Shown here in pieces: positions 13,134 to 26,403 of a stretch of DNA of 64,000 nucleotides; the stretch's first letter is position 1; each line of letters opens with the position of its first letter. The stretch is from the NCBI GenBank assembly GCA_030685235.1, contig MU839090.1, forward strand, positions 496,001-560,000, in the 5' to 3' direction. A program made the position numbers and the translations under genes. This stretch comes from Copromyces sp. CBS 386.78 (taxonomy: Eukaryota > Ascomycota > Sordariomycetes > Sordariales > Sordariaceae). The notes beneath the pieces were generated by a model. The model had not been told where the DNA came from. It saw only the letters and a list, made by a program, of their open reading frames with translations, and did not search any database.

Positions 13134-13960
13134 AAGAATTACCGCGTTAAACCTAACTGTATTTAATTCTAGCTATAGCGTTAAAATTGCGGATATCGGT
13201 TATTTCGATCTATTTATAATATTAGTAAATAGGGTGATTTCTAACAGTAAAATTAATAAATATATAGACGTTTATACGTTTATCGATAGACTTTAATATT
13301 AGGCCCGTAATTTCAGCTTTAATAAAGAAGTTTAAATTCGTCGAATTTAGACTTAGTATTTAATAGGCCTAACTTTAATTTAGTATAACTATATACTATT
13401 TAAGACGGACCGCCTATTATTAGAAATAGTTTTAATTAATACGATATACGCTAAATTAAGGGATTAATTTAAATTAGATTATTTAATAGCGTTCAGTAAA
13501 ATTAAGAGAATTAAATTTACATTGTAGGATTTATACTAAAAGAAAGATATATTAACCTTCGTTTAAACTATTATTCGTAGTATTAAAAGCTATAATTTTA
13601 ATAAATTAGGCTAGTTAATTACTATTTTCGAAGCTTTTAATCTAGAAATTTAAACGAATTTAATTAAGCCTAATTTAATTTCGATTATTAATACATTTAT
13701 AACCGAACTTCGTAACAGGGAGAATATTATTTGTAAGTTAGGTTTCTAACGCTACTATAATAAATTAAATATAATACTCTGTTAATTAAATTAAATATAA
13801 AAATAGGGCAGCTACTAAAATAATAGGTCGGGTTTTAATAATCCGAATTGAAATACCGTTAATTAGAATTACGGATATTAGAATTAAGGATATTAGAATT
13901 AGGGATATTAGAATTAAAAATCGTATAATTAGATTTAAGGCTAAGGATTATACAATTAAA
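13134..13960 (+). pseudogene. Element B gag, 3' part
   Basis: Continues the frame from 1432. It begins with a conserved fungal Gypsy Gag segment (a run ending D-V-Y-T-F-I-D-R-L near 13290) and continues with many RIP stops. The C-terminal part is rich in Gln/Asn/Gly/Tyr and holds three 15-bp tandem units at 13873-13917 that encoded a G-Y-Q-N-Q repeat before RIP. The 62-codon open frame at 13108-13296 is a chance fusion of the MITE1 end with this segment. Confidence 0.75.
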
Positions 13961-16900
13961 CTTGCCCCCCAAACTAATAAAATTAATACGGTAATTAAAG
14001 CCAATCCTAAGGAAATCCGTAAAGCAATCGTTAATAGTAAAATCTTATTTTAGAAAATTATCGTTTAATAGCCCTACTAATTGCCCCTAAGGCTATAAAA
14101 TAGTAATCTATATACTATAGCGAATATAATAAAATAGATTCGATATATTAATTACTTACCGTCGAAGACGTATAGGAAGACTTCGTAGCTTATTATACTG
14201 CAATATAAGGTTATAATTATACGGGGCTATTTCCTAACGTTGAATTACTAATCGACCCCTTATATTTCGAGCGAGCTTCCGAATACTTATAAAATAAATA
14301 GGATTAAAGCAATGAATCGTTTATTAATTTTATTACAACGACGGAAGATAAATATTATACTATATATTTAAAGACTTTCTAAAGTTATAATAAATTAATA
14401 TAATATATTTACACTATTTACTTTAAATATTAATAATTTAGGAAATAAAAGTAAAAAAATTTACTACAATACAATATAATTATTAATAGATTCTACGGTA
14501 TAAAGATTTTAAATATTATTAACTAGATTTAATTTCAAATAAAAAATAAGGATCTAATAATATTAAATTAGCGGAAGTCCCTAAATTAAATTTTGAACGA
14601 TAGCGAATAAGCATTAATAGAATTAGTTTTCCAACTTAGGAAGTAAAACTTCCGATTATTAAATCCAATATAGATAGCCGATTATTTATTAGTATAAGTT
14701 TTAGTTTCAATTTTTACTCTTATATACGATTATTTATTATATTAAATTTAGAAAACTTAGAAGAAGAATTAAATATTTACGGCGATATAGGATACGGTAC
14801 TACGTTAATCGATTAAAAAGTACTACAAAAATACTACTTTAATATTTAAATCTAATATAGGGTAATACCCTTAACGGTTAGAGGAATTAGGAACGGTAAA
14901 TATATTACAATTAAATACGTAATTTTATTAATATTCTTTAAAGGCCGACTTCTAAGCTAAACAGGCTATTATTTGGCAAATTTTATATATAAAGCGACCG
15001 TTATTAATAATTTAAAAATTAATATATTATTAGGAATCAATTGTTTAATTCTAGAACGTTTTAATATATATTTGACGAAAGGATTCGTATTAATTAATTC
15101 GTACTAGGTAATTGAAATACCTATTAGCGTTAAAGCTTACGGCTATAAAGTCTATATAAAAGTTACTTCTATATACTACGTTATAATTTAATTTAATATT
15201 ATTATTTAGATTACCGTTAATTATAATACGATTAATAAATAAGATGAGGACTTAATATTTATATTTAATTACCAACCGAAGTTTATAACCTTCGTATAAA
15301 TAATAACGTTAAATTACTAATATATTATTATTAGAAACGATATTTAAAAATTAATTTATATATATAAGGGAGTTAAAATTGGGTACTTAATTTTATTTAG
15401 GCTAAACTTATATATCTACTATATTAAATCCGATAATATAAATATAATCGAAGAAACTATACGTATAGTAATTAGCGGCGATTAGTTATAAGCTCCCGTT
15501 TTCGAATTTTAAATAATTAATCCGGTGATTTAATATAAGACCGGCGTTAAAATTCACAATAGGGATCCCGAAATTGCTAAATACGTTAGTAAAATCTTTA
15601 ACGATTACGAAAACGTTTTCCGAAATAAAGGATTCGTAGATTTATTAGAAGACGAGTAGATAAAAATTGAATTGAAGCCGGATTAGTATATTAGGATTTT
15701 AAAATACGCTAGAGTTTTTTAGATGAAGGTTGACGATAAGGAAGTTATAAAAGAAACTTTGTAAAAGTTGCGCGAGACGGGCAAAATAATAAGAATAAAG
15801 TACTAAGTCCTATTTTCCTTTTTAGTCTTTATAATTTAATAGATAACGAAGAACGGAAGGAAAGGGAAAATAGTCGTAGATATTAGAAGATTAAATAAAA
15901 ACGTATTACCTAACTTATATCTAATACGGTCTTAAAAAGAAGTTTTAGCTACGGTTAATAATGCTACCTTTATTATAGTACTTAACGCTATAGTTTTCTA
16001 TTATTAATAGTACGTTTATCTTTAAAGTAAATAGGCTTTTACTATAATAATATTAGAAGGGTAATATATTTATAACGTTATTATTATAGGTTTTAAAAAT
16101 TCGAATACTTATATTTAATATTAAATGGATTTATTGTTGGACGGTACGGTTAGTATTAATTATTGTAACGATATTATTATCGCTTCGAAGACGTTGGAGG
16201 AGTACGAATTATATTTGAGATAAGTTTTAGACAAATTGAGAAAGCGGAATATTTTTATTAGGCTATTAAAATCCTTTTGCGCTTTCCCCTCTACGGTCGT
16301 TCTTGGCCGTATAGTTAATTTATTTAGGTTAACAATACTAAAGGAGAAATTTGACGCTATTGCGAAATTAAAGTTCCCGAAGATATTAAGGGACTTCGAA
16401 ATTTTTATTAGTTAAACCGGGTATTAAAAATATTATGTATTGAATTATAGTATTATTATTAATTTATTCTAGGGGAGAAAAATAGATTTATTAAAAGTTT
16501 ATCGACGGAAAGGCTTTGGAAAGGAAAATTAATTGGATAGGCCTAATCCGGATAGGTTAAATCAATTAAAATTATTGCTTAAGGGTAAATACGGTCGTAA
16601 GGTATAGGCTATAGTAGTAATATTTAGACTTTTAATACGGGAGGAAATCGCCGCCTTCGAATCTATTAAATAAGTACTAACGAATCTAATTAGATTTTAT
16701 TACTTTAATTTAAATAGATTATTATACTTCGATTACAATACTTATATAAGAAGAATTAGAATTGAAATATATTATATTAACGAAAAAGTATTCAAAATAA
16801 TTTAAAAAGACGGTAAAATTATTAAATACCTTCTACGAATTGTAATATAGCCGATTATATTTTTATTTCATACTTTATTATAAACGGAAAAACGGTATTA

Positions 16901-17018
16901 GGCAATAGAAATAGAAATTTTAGGTTTCGTATAAGCAATTTCGAAGGCTAGATATTAAATTAACGTAGCGAAAGCCGGGATTTATTATTTTATAGACTAT
17001 TTAGCGGTATTAAATATA
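13961..17018 (+). pseudogene. Element B pol, part 1: protease, RT, start of RNase H
   Basis: The protease end motif I-L-L-G-I-N near 15015-15050 is the RIP form of I-L-L-G-x-D. The RT block spans about 15600-16500. Its catalytic box at 16161-16172 reads Y-C-N-D, with the first Asp changed to Asn by one G-to-A step, followed by I-I-I-A-S-K. The RNase H region spans about 16680-17018, ending in L-A-V-L-N-I, where MITE2 cuts it. Stops are of the TGG/CAG-to-TAG/TAA type. Confidence 0.85.
17011..17018. repeat. Left TSD of MITE2 (TAAATATA)
   Basis: Identical to 17426-17433. Confidence 0.75.
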
Positions 17019-17425
17019 GAGGTGGTCTACTCGTACTGTCTAAAAGGTCTTATCGGACTGTGGTCTAAAATAGGAATCTTTAAGTAACTTATATAAATAA
17101 AGGCCGATGATAGTAAAAAATAGCTGAGAATTTTTGTTATTTTTAATAGTATTTTTGAGTACTCCTCCCGTATATAGACCCCCTATATTAACCCCTCTTT
17201 TTATAAAAAAGTGGATTTTCAAAGTTTAAAACCTCGACCTATAAAGCCTATACCATTTGAAGTCCGCGCGGAGGCGTAACTAAAATAGTAAAATTAGATT
17301 AAATTCTAGGAGTGTAAATATACAATTTGCTTATCTGTATGCCTACATTTGGTAAAGTTACACTTAGTTGAACTTTTGGACCACAGTCTGATAAGACCTT
17401 TCTAACAGTACGAGTAGACCTCCTC
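17019..17425. mobile_element. MITE2: 407-bp TIR element in the RNase H region of element B
   Basis: About 50-bp terminal inverted repeats: the left arm starts GAGGTGGTCTACTCG, and the right arm, reversed, starts GAGGAGGTCTACTCG. Each arm has two related 16-bp boxes at a 22-bp period (left arm 17024-17039 and 17046-17061), beginning 5 bp from the end, as in MITE1. The TSD is TAAATATA. The interior has normal CA/TG sites and no credible coding frame. Removing 17019-17433 rejoins the RNase H frame, giving a segment that ends in L-V-R-A as Gypsy elements do; a 2-bp TA duplication would leave two extra codons. Confidence 0.88.
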
Positions 17426-17433
17426 TAAATATA
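17426..17433. repeat. Right TSD of MITE2 (TAAATATA)
   Basis: Identical to 17011-17018; the RNase H frame of element B resumes at 17434. Confidence 0.75.
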
Positions 17434-18261
17434 ATTAGATAAGTCAATATCGCTAATTTAATGGTTGTTAACTCTTTAAATAAAAGGTTAGTCCGGGCAA
17501 TAGAATTTATTAGTATATTTGATATATAAATTCTATATAAATTAAATATATATTATATTATCCTCGACGTTTTCTCCCGTTTAGACTCCAAAAATACTTA
17601 AACGGACCTAAAATAATTAAGCGGCCTTAATATACTATCCGACGACGTAAAAGAATATTAAGCGTTAAATATAAAAGCGAATTAAATCTAGCTACTTAGG
17701 ATTAAAGTATTAAAAGACTTTATTAGCAATAAGAATTTTAATAAGATTTAAATATTTATAAGAGCTATAATTATTACGATTAAATCCGATTTTAAGTGTT
17801 AATTAATCGACGGATATTTGGAAGACCCTCGATAGAAGAAGGTTTATAAGACGGTTAAATAGAATATTAGCCCTAAAAGAATTTAATTACTATTTAAAAT
17901 ACAAGATAGCTTATTATAAAAAATCTAAAACGATTCGTTTAAATTCGTAATCCTTTAAATTAATTTATATAATATATTTAAAACCTTTTATAGCGGAAAT
18001 CACTAAAGCTACGACCGATTCGTAATAAATTTATTTAATTTCTATATCGATAAAGGTTTAAAACGATTAAAAGAATTTTTAAAATTATACTCTAAATACC
18101 AAATAAATAATATTTATAAGTATAAATTATATAGTAGCTTTTAACCGTTAATTAGACTACTTTATTTATATTTCTTTATTATAATAGACTTTATATTGGG
18201 TTTACCGACGTTAATAAAAGGATTTAACGTTTATTTTATTATAGTTTATAAATATAGTAAG
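17434..18261 (+). pseudogene. Element B pol, part 2: RNase H end and integrase N-terminal half
   Basis: Continues the RNase H frame, passes the conserved D-x-x-S-R-L that closes the RNase H/tether region (near 17565), and enters integrase. The first catalytic Asp is in I-D-F-I-L-G-L-P near 18190. The frame stops in the conserved K-Y-S-K segment at 18261, where element C is inserted after the TSD GTAAG. Confidence 0.85.
18257..18261. repeat. Left TSD of element C (GTAAG)
   Basis: Identical to 25368-25372. Confidence 0.88.
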
Positions 18262-18493
18262 TGTCACAGGGTTAGCCTATATTACATATACTAGTAACAG
18301 TAGCTCTCTAAGACTCCTATCACCATTATCGATTAATTGGCTATACCTCCCGCTATAGACCCACTAGGGTTTATAGCTCGAATCCTATAAAAGCCTATCT
18401 CCCGATCGTACTTCTATACTCTTCCCTTTCTTCCTTCGTACAATTACGTATATTAATTATCTATACCCAACCTCTCGCCCTCTTCCCGTAATA
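18262..18493 (+). repeat. 5' LTR of element C
   Basis: 232 bp; starts TGTCACAGG and ends GTAATA (from TG...CA). It keeps CA sites in its first 60 bp that the right LTR has lost. Confidence 0.92.
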
Positions 18494-18689
18494 ATTAATT
18501 ATACCTTTTAACTATTACGTTTATAGCGTAAACCTATCTTTCATCGCAATTATTTTTCGTTCGTACGCATATAGGGATCGCCTCGTTACAAATCGCTAAA
18601 CCTAGTACCCCCCCTCCCTAATATTAATAATTGTAATTATAATAATCGCCTAATTAAAATTCCAAACCTCCCTTTACTAGTATATAAGG

Positions 18690-20400
18690 GAAGGCACTCT
18701 TCATCTAATAAATAAAGGATCGCTTCGTCTCGACTACTTTAAACAGTCCTAATAGCGGACCTTCTTATTAAACGGTCCTAATAGTAGACCTTTACCCCTC
18801 TTCTATTTTAAGTAATTACCTCTCTTTTATTTTATACTTTACAACGATAGCGATCCCGCCCTTTTCTCCTTAAATGGCAATTCTAATAGTAGTAATTTCC
18901 CTAACTTCGTAGCTCCCAAAGCTAGTGCTTTTAATTTAAATTTACTATATTCCGCCTTTAACGAAATTTTCGAAATTGAATTCAATATTATAATTTACTA
19001 TATTACGCTTTTCGAAATTCCTAGAGATATAGCCTTTATTAACTTCTTTAAAGGCCTCGATTAAGAAAACGGCTTACCTATTCCTCGCAAATACTTCGAA
19101 AACGCAGCCGTTATTGCCTACTACCTTACTTTCTAATTTATTGTTATACCCTTTAATCGCTTTTATTGTACTAACTTTGTACTTTATAATAACGTTATTA
19201 GGGATTTCGAACGTTCTAAGGAGGAGTTTAAAACCGCCCGCCAAATAACCGATAACGCTTAATCTAATTTCGATTAAAAGAACTTTAATTATATTAATTT
19301 TAAGTCCGCTTATAATATTTTATTTGCGGAATATAATACTTTTAAAATATAGATTTCCTCTTCTTCCCTTATTAATAATATAATTATAAAAGTAATTATA
19401 TCCTCCTCTCTTCGCTAAACGGTAGAAAACCTGCCTATTTTTATTAGTAAGGAGATTAATAGCCCCGTTTGTAAATATAAAATCTTTAAAGCCTAATATT
19501 TTTAAATTTAATTCTAATAGAAATACAATACTACTTTTTATTCTTTTAAAGACGTTAAAATTATCCGTACCGCTATATTTTTAAGACCCGAAATTTTGTC
19601 TAATATTTAAGATAATTTAGACGTAATCTAGTTGGACCCTAATAAAGTAAATTAATACTAGAAGATAGGTATTAAATTTATAGAATATCTAGTCTTTTAT
19701 TTTTAGAACGTAAATTTTAAAATAGACGCCGGCCGCCGTTTATAAGAGCTATATATAAAGAATATATTTTTCGTAGATTTCGAATTTAAATTAATTAATT
19801 TAATAAACTTCTACGGTTTTAATAATTTAATAAAAGTTTATTATTTCCGGAATAAAATTAATAAACGTCTTTATAACGCTTTTATTTACTATAATCTTCC
19901 CCCTAATAATAATTTTAAACGTTAATTCGAAATTTATTATAACGTTACTAATAACTTTAAGGACGTAAATTATCGTTAAAAAATAGTAAATTACTTCCTT
20001 AATTTTAATAATAGTACTAATAATAATAATAGTAGCGGAGGTCGCTCTAGCGCTAAACTTTTTACTAATAATATCCTTATTAACTAGGGCGGTAATAAAA
20101 TAAATTTAGACGCTATTAATTTCGCAATTTTTATTTATAAGGATATTTTCGATTAGCGTTTATACGATAATTTTTACCGTTGTTATAATAAGCCTAGCTA
20201 TATTATTTGCGATTATATTACTTCAATTAATTATAGTTCTTAGGGCCTTTAATATTCCGCTAGTAAGAAGTTAAAGAATAAAGGTTGTAGTAAGAGTCGT
20301 TAAAAATAAATCTGCGCTATTAATACTATTCTAATTACCCCGGCTACTCTAACTACCCTTACTAAGCCTACTGCTAGTAGAGAATATTATAACGATTAGG
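18690..20400 (+). pseudogene. Element C gag remnant
   Basis: The C-terminal part near 20175-20230 shows a degraded CCHC zinc knuckle (C-Y-N-K ... C-D). Upstream is a Ser/Asn-rich and Asp-rich stretch and a Gag-like core broken by RIP stops. Confidence 0.6.
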
Positions 20401-21004
20401 AAAATACTTAATTTCTATATATAATTGCGTATAGAAGCCTAGCCGGGTTATATTTAAAAAATAAATTTTAAGTTCTATAGAGCTAGAAGTTTTAGAAGAA
20501 ATTAAAGTTTAATTATTAAATAATTCTATTTCCTTAAATTCAATACTCTTATTTTTTTATATTGTAACCTATTCGCGTAAAAACTATTATATTACCCTTA
20601 TTAATAGTAATTATTTTGCTTTCGTATTTATTAATCGCTCTTTTATTATTAAAAATAACCTTTTCTATTTTTAATTATTAAAAGCGAAAAAATTTATTCT
20701 TATTAATAGAGTAATTAAGGGTATTATTTCTAAAAGAATAATAGTTAAACTCTAGATCGGCTATTATAAAAAGATTATTATTTTTTTAATTTATAATATT
20801 TCTAAGAAATACCTAATTATTTTAGGCTTTTTATAAATATAATACTATTGGTTAAAGATTGACTACGAATAGTATAGTATATATTTTAATTATACTGTTT
20901 ATTGAAGCTATTATTTATTAATAAACTTCCCTAAATACTAAATAGTAGTATTTAGAACCCTTACTAACCGGGTTTCGGTAGCTTCCGTCCGCTAGATATT
21001 TATC

Positions 21005-21364
21005 TTGCCAATTAAAAAGGAAGAGACCGAATCTCCTTCTCCAATTATTAAGAAAGAAAAGACCGGGTCTCCCTTTCTAGATATTAAAAAAGAGAAAATT
21101 AAAAAGATTACGGCGGAATCCGCTCTAGAACTTTTATCCGCTCCCGAATTCCCTCCTACCGCTATTAAATTTAAAATCGATCCTAAGACTAGCTACTATA
21201 CGGTCCCCGCCCTTATTAAAGCGCTAGTAGCCCAGAGGGCTGAATTTAAAATCGCTATTATTAATACCGCCGCTCTCTTTATTAAAATTAAAAACCTTAT
21301 ACTTTACGAGCCTTATATACGTATAGGTAGCCGCCGTATTTTAATTAGCGTAAGTCGCCCCTAA
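21005..21364 (+). pseudogene. Surviving 119-codon open frame in element C, between gag and RT
   Basis: Longest intact frame in the RIP-mutated block. The first 35 residues are Lys/Glu-rich with repeated K-K-E-K and Ser-Pro; the rest has no motif I recognise. It precedes the protease/RT region and is not preceded by a true ATG (the first codon is TTG). I read it as a piece of the Gag-Pol polyprotein, not a gene. Confidence 0.45.
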
Positions 21365-21559
21365 TACCGCCGTCTTTGTAAGCCTAATTATAAGTTTAAC
21401 CCTAATAATATTAAGGTATTTAATATAACTGTATTTAATTTTATTTACGAAAAGGAGTAGTTACAATTGTATATTACGAACTATATTAAAATTAAAAAGC
21501 TAGCGGCTATAACGGATTTTTAAAATTTAAATTTAATTAAAGAAATAATTAATAGTATT

Positions 21560-24500
21560 ATAGAAGCCGATAAAAGGAAATATAAAGAAAGTTTACCCTC
21601 TATACTTTATAACTTTATTAACGAAATAATTAGTATTTATATTTTAAAAAATACCCGAAAGGCTACGATATTCGCTAAAGTAATTAACTTTATTAGAAAT
21701 TTCGAAACCAATACGCCTATATATAAAGAAATTATTTAATAAATATATTTAGTAAAAATCGACGAAAAGGATATAAAGAAGTTTTTCGATAAAGTAGATT
21801 AACTGTTAAAAATTAAGGAAAAAATTATTAAAATTTTAAACTGTTTTAAAGGACGGAAGTATATTAACGAGGTCGCCGCTTTCCTACCCTTGCTAGCGGA
21901 AGAAATCCCTCCCTATCGTTTATATAATTATAAAATTAAATTGTAGTTAGGAGAGTAACCTCCTAACGTATAATTATAATGTATATTACTTATAAAAATT
22001 ATCAATTTGAGGAAGAAGTTTATCCGGTTATTATAATTTACGGCCGACTCCCCCTTTTTACTAATTAAAAAACTTAGAGGCGGAGTCTGTATTTATATAA
22101 ATTACTATAGTATTAATAATGTTATAATAAAAATACATTATCCACTACCGCTAATTAAAGAGACCTTTAATATAATTTATAAAATTAAAATTTTTACGAA
22201 ATTCGATATTATTGCTATATTTAATAGGATCCGTATTAAAGAAGGATATAAATAGCTTACCGCCTTTATTACCCATTTTAACCTTTATAAATCTGTTATA
22301 TATCTATTCGGTTTATAAGGCGCGCCGGGAACCTTTTAAAATTATATTAATAATATTTTATATAATATTCTTAATATTTATACTACTACCTATTTCAATA
22401 ATATTTTAATTTATTCCGATAACGAAGAAGAATATAAAAAATACGTTAAAGAGGTTTTATAAAAGATAATTAAAATAGGATTTTAAATCGATATTAATAA
22501 ATACGAATTCTATACGTAGCGAATTAAATATCTAAATTTTATTATTACCCTAGGTAGTTTTAAAATAGACCTAGAGAAGGTCTCTATAATTATAATATAG
22601 GAAGCTCTAAATTTTAAGAAATCGCTCTAACGCTTCCTAGGATTCGCCAATTTCTATCGTTATTTTATTAAATATTTTTCTATTATCACTAGCCCGTTAT
22701 ACGAATTAACTAAAAAAATAATAGGATAAGAATAGGAAGAATAATATTAAAAGTCCTTTAAAATATTAAAGAAGGCTTTTAATAGCGGGCCCGTTCTTCG
22801 TATTTACAATTAATTTAAATAGATTATTGTAGAAACTAACGTATTTAATTAGGCCTATAGAAGTATATTATTGTAATATAATAAAGAAGGTATCCTCCGG
22901 CCAATCGCCTATTTTAATTAATAGTACTCCTTAGCAGAATATAATTATAATATCCACAATAAAGAATTATTAGCTATTATTAAAGCTTTAGAAGAATAGT
23001 GCCCCGAATTAAAAGGAATATAATAACTTTTTAAGGTTCTTACAAATTATAAAAGCTTAAAATCCTTTACCGTTAATAAATAATTTACCCCCCGGCATAT
23101 ATATTAGTCTTAATTTCTTTCCCGGTTTAATTTTACAATTAAATACCGACCGGGTTTGTTATAAGTACGCCCTAATGCCCTAAATAAGAAATTAGAAGAC
23201 TTACCTAAAAATAAAGCCGACGAGCGGCTACTAGCCAAAAATAAGGTTTTATTCGATTATAATATTTTCGTAAATAGAACTTTCGTTTTAGAAAGCGGAG
23301 AAGAAGTTTTTAATATTAGAACCAAATATATTTATAATTTAGAAGTAATAGATAATAAGTCTATTAATAATTTAATTATAGAAAATTATAAAACTTAATA
23401 TTTTTATAAAATTTATTCGCTTATTTATTAAACCCCGGTCGCTATATATAATTTAAATAAGTAAAGGATTATTTAAAAAAAGTATTTTTCGCTAAATATA
23501 AGGTAATATAAGGACGAATATACTTTCGAAGTACCGTTATTATCGACCTAAATAATATTAAACTTTAATTTTAATTTTTCCGCCGTATATACAATTCGCC
23601 GTTTACTAACTACCCGGGTCGTAAAAAGACCTATTTATTATTCTCTTAATCTTTCTTCTAACTAAGGATATTTAATACTATTAAGGCCTATTATAAGGCT
23701 TACCTACTATATACTAAATCTAAACCGTTATAATACTCCCTTTATAAATTTTTAAAACCGCTAGTAATACTTTTCGTACTATAGAAAGATATTTCTATAG
23801 ATTATATTACCCCTTTAACGGCCTACGTACGTTAGGAATAGGAATTTAAATACGTAGCCGTCGTCGTTAACTACTTAATGAAAATACAATACTTTATTCC
23901 TATAATTAGTTTTACGGCCGAAGAATTAGTAAACCAGTTTATTAAAAGGATTTATAATATTTACAACTTACTGGATTTTATTATTTTAAATTATAGTTCC
24001 CAATTCGTTTTATAATTTTAGAGAATTTTGTCTTCCCGTTTAGAGGTAGCTTTCAAGCCCTCCTCCGCGTTCTACTTAATTACTAACGGTTAAATAGAAT
24101 ATATTAATATAGAAATAAAAAAATATTTTCGTCTTTATATTAATTAAGTATAGGACAATTAAGTAAATTAGCTCCTAATTACGGAATTTACTAGTAATAA
24201 CCTAATTTTTAAAATAATAGGAATATTTCCTTTCTTTACTAATTATAATTTTTACCTTCAGATAAGTATTAAACTAGCGAAACTATATCCGCCAAATTTA
24301 TTAGCTTAATAATAAACGGAGTATTTTAAAGTTAATAAAGTAGCCGACTATTTTAAAAAAGTATTAAAATATATTATAAACTAAGCAAAATAAGTTCAAT
24401 AATAGTACGAAACTAACGCTAATATTCGACGAATAGATACCCCGAAATATAGAACGGGAAATAAAGTCCTACTTAATACGGAAAATTTCGATACCGGCCG

Positions 24501-24700
24501 CCCGTATACAAAATTTACCCCCCTTTATAAAGGCCTATTCGAAATTATTAAAGCGGATAATTATAGAATTACGCTTAGACTCCCTATTAATATAAAGTAT
24601 AGCCCGACTTTTTATATTAATAAAATTAAATTATAGGCCGAAGTAAGTATTCCAGAATAGTTAAAAATATAAGAAAAGGATATTCGCGCGAATTATAATC
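21560..24700 (+). pseudogene. Element C pol remnant: RT, RNase H, integrase
   Basis: The RT block is at about 22130-22560. The catalytic box near 22390 reads Y-F-N-N-I-L-I-Y-S, where both YxDD aspartates are changed to Asn. RNase H is at about 22790-23050. Integrase has its first catalytic Asp in S-I-D-Y near 23800, with the second and the Glu region near 23980-24120. The integrase C-terminal segment is near 24440-24640. Many RIP stops; inactive. Confidence 0.85.
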
Positions 24701-25135
24701 GTAGTATAAAGAGGATTAACAATAAGGAGGATTCGGTAGAATAGAATTTTATTAAAATCGATAGTTATTATAAAGTAGCCAACGGTCATTAAGAATATTT
24801 CGTCGTTTAAGTACTACTTTATTAGCCTTTATAATAACTATATACTAATATAGCTATATCTTCTAATATAATATAGTAGTTTTACGAAGTATACCTAGAG
24901 GCTCTAATACCCCTAGATTAGCTAGCGGTAGAGCAGAAGCGAAGGAAGACGTTAGAAGAGACGGAGGAGCCGGCCGTAAAAGCGGAAATTCCGTTAGTAA
25001 AGTACAAAAGGAGGAGGAAATCGTTACAATTAGCAGCTATAAAAGTTTTTTACAGTTAGATTAAACGTTTAATAGGTTTATCTATTATTTTATATAATTT
25101 TAGTTAGCTATATAATTTCTTTTAGTCCGAAGAAG

Positions 25136-25367
25136 TATTATAAGGTTAGCCTATATTATATATACTAGTAATAGTAGCTTTCTAAGATTCCTATTACTAT
25201 TATCGGTTAATTGGCTATGCCTTCCGCTATAGACCTACTAGGGTTTATAGTTCGAGTCCTATAAAGGCCTATCTTCCGATCGCACCTCTGTACTCTTCCC
25301 TTTCTTCCCTCGTGCAATTACGTATATCAATCATCTACACCCAACCTCTCGCCCTCTTCCCGTAATA
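25136..25367 (+). repeat. 3' LTR of element C
   Basis: 232 bp, partner of 18262-18493. Its 3' half keeps CA/TG sites that are lost in the left copy. Confidence 0.92.
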
Positions 25368-25372
25368 GTAAG
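25368..25372. repeat. Right TSD of element C (GTAAG)
   Basis: Identical to 18257-18261. Confidence 0.88.
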
Positions 25373-26385
25373 GAAATTATTATTATCCTTAGAAAATTAA
25401 TATAGACGGTATAATAATAGGGAAAGGCGCTGATTATAAGACTGCTTTCCTAGAATTAGGGCCTACTACAGTAGATTTTAACGGATAGAAACCCGAAATT
25501 CTTATTAGTAATATAAAAAGGTATTTAGTAGTACCTAGGAATTAGATTATTATATAGTACAATATATAAATTTTTAACTAATAGATAATTTGAACGATTT
25601 ATATAGGTGATTGAATCCGTATTACGCTACTATATTTAGGGTATAGAAAAGATAGAAATTTGGATAGAAATTATCCTAAAATTAAAATTTAAATATAATA
25701 ATTCGAGAGCTTCGTTAATATAATGAGCGCTAAATATAATAATTCGCGGATTTTAATTAGTTAGCATCGCCGAAATCGTTTTAAGAAAGCTACTAGATAA
25801 ATTAAATTTACCGATTTTTTCTAGAATCGAGGCTTACAATACGTTATTTATTACTGCGATAATAATAAAGTACTATTTCGATAGGAAGTATATTATTAAA
25901 TCCTTCTAAATCGGCGATTGTATTTATTTTCGCTTATATAAAGTTTATTCTATAGCAATATTATTAAATAATAAATTAGGACCGAAATACATAAAACTAT
26001 TTAAAGTATTAGAACGAATCGGCCGTAGAGCTTACAAATTTGAATTCCCCATTAATTAGAAGATTTACCCGGTTATTAGCATCGATTATTTAGAATTAAT
26101 AAGCAAGCCCGATATATATGGCCGTTAATTACTAGTATTAATCCTAATTAAGGGTATTAATTCGCCGTTAAAAATAACGGTTAAAAAGAAAGAAAAGTCG
26201 GGGATTATAAAATATTTAATAGAGTACGACGGAATAGGACGGGAGTTTAACTACTAAATAGTATTAAAGGATTTAAAACTTAAAATTTTAAAAGTATAGT
26301 TATTAAAAAATAAAAAGGAATTATAAGAGATTTAATAAAAAATTATTATATATTTAATATAAAACTACTCGCGAAGACGTAGCGC
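25373..26385 (+). pseudogene. Element B pol, part 3: integrase C-terminal half and chromodomain
   Basis: The frame carries on the integrase from 18261: second catalytic Asp region (T-D-R-N-P-K-F), then L-L-Y-S-T and the N-G-Q-S-E-R region containing the catalytic Glu, then the integrase C-terminal domain near 25900-26100. A chromodomain follows at about 26200-26310 (Y-L-I-E-Y-D-G with a downstream mutated Trp). RIP stops throughout. Confidence 0.83.
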
Positions 26386-26387
26386 TT

Positions 26388-26403
26388 TTGACAGGGGGCA
26401 AAC
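26388..26403 (+). other. Polypurine tract of element B
   Basis: TTGACAGGGGGCAAAC just before the 3' LTR; the purine run AGGGGG is the likely plus-strand primer. Confidence 0.55.

Larger units (their letters stand above)
18262..25367 (+). mobile_element. Element C: complete 7.1-kb Ty3/Gypsy retrotransposon, RIP-mutated, inserted in element B integrase
   Basis: Two 232-bp LTRs (18262-18493, 25136-25367) align gap-free, with all seen differences transitions. The TSD is GTAAG on both sides. Gag with a zinc knuckle, then RT, RNase H and integrase lie in order on the + strand. I see no chromodomain after integrase, which separates it from A and B. The integrase frame of B resumes right after the second TSD. 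Confidence 0.93.

Noticed and set aside
13108..13296. 62-codon open frame
   Set aside because: It starts in the MITE1 TIR and runs into the gag of element B; it is a fusion by insertion.
17019..17425. Tc1/mariner-type MITE with a TA duplication
   Set aside because: The 8-bp repeat TAAATATA is exact, an 8-bp duplication gives the better RNase H alignment, and MITE1 with the same TIR layout is flanked by AT, not TA.
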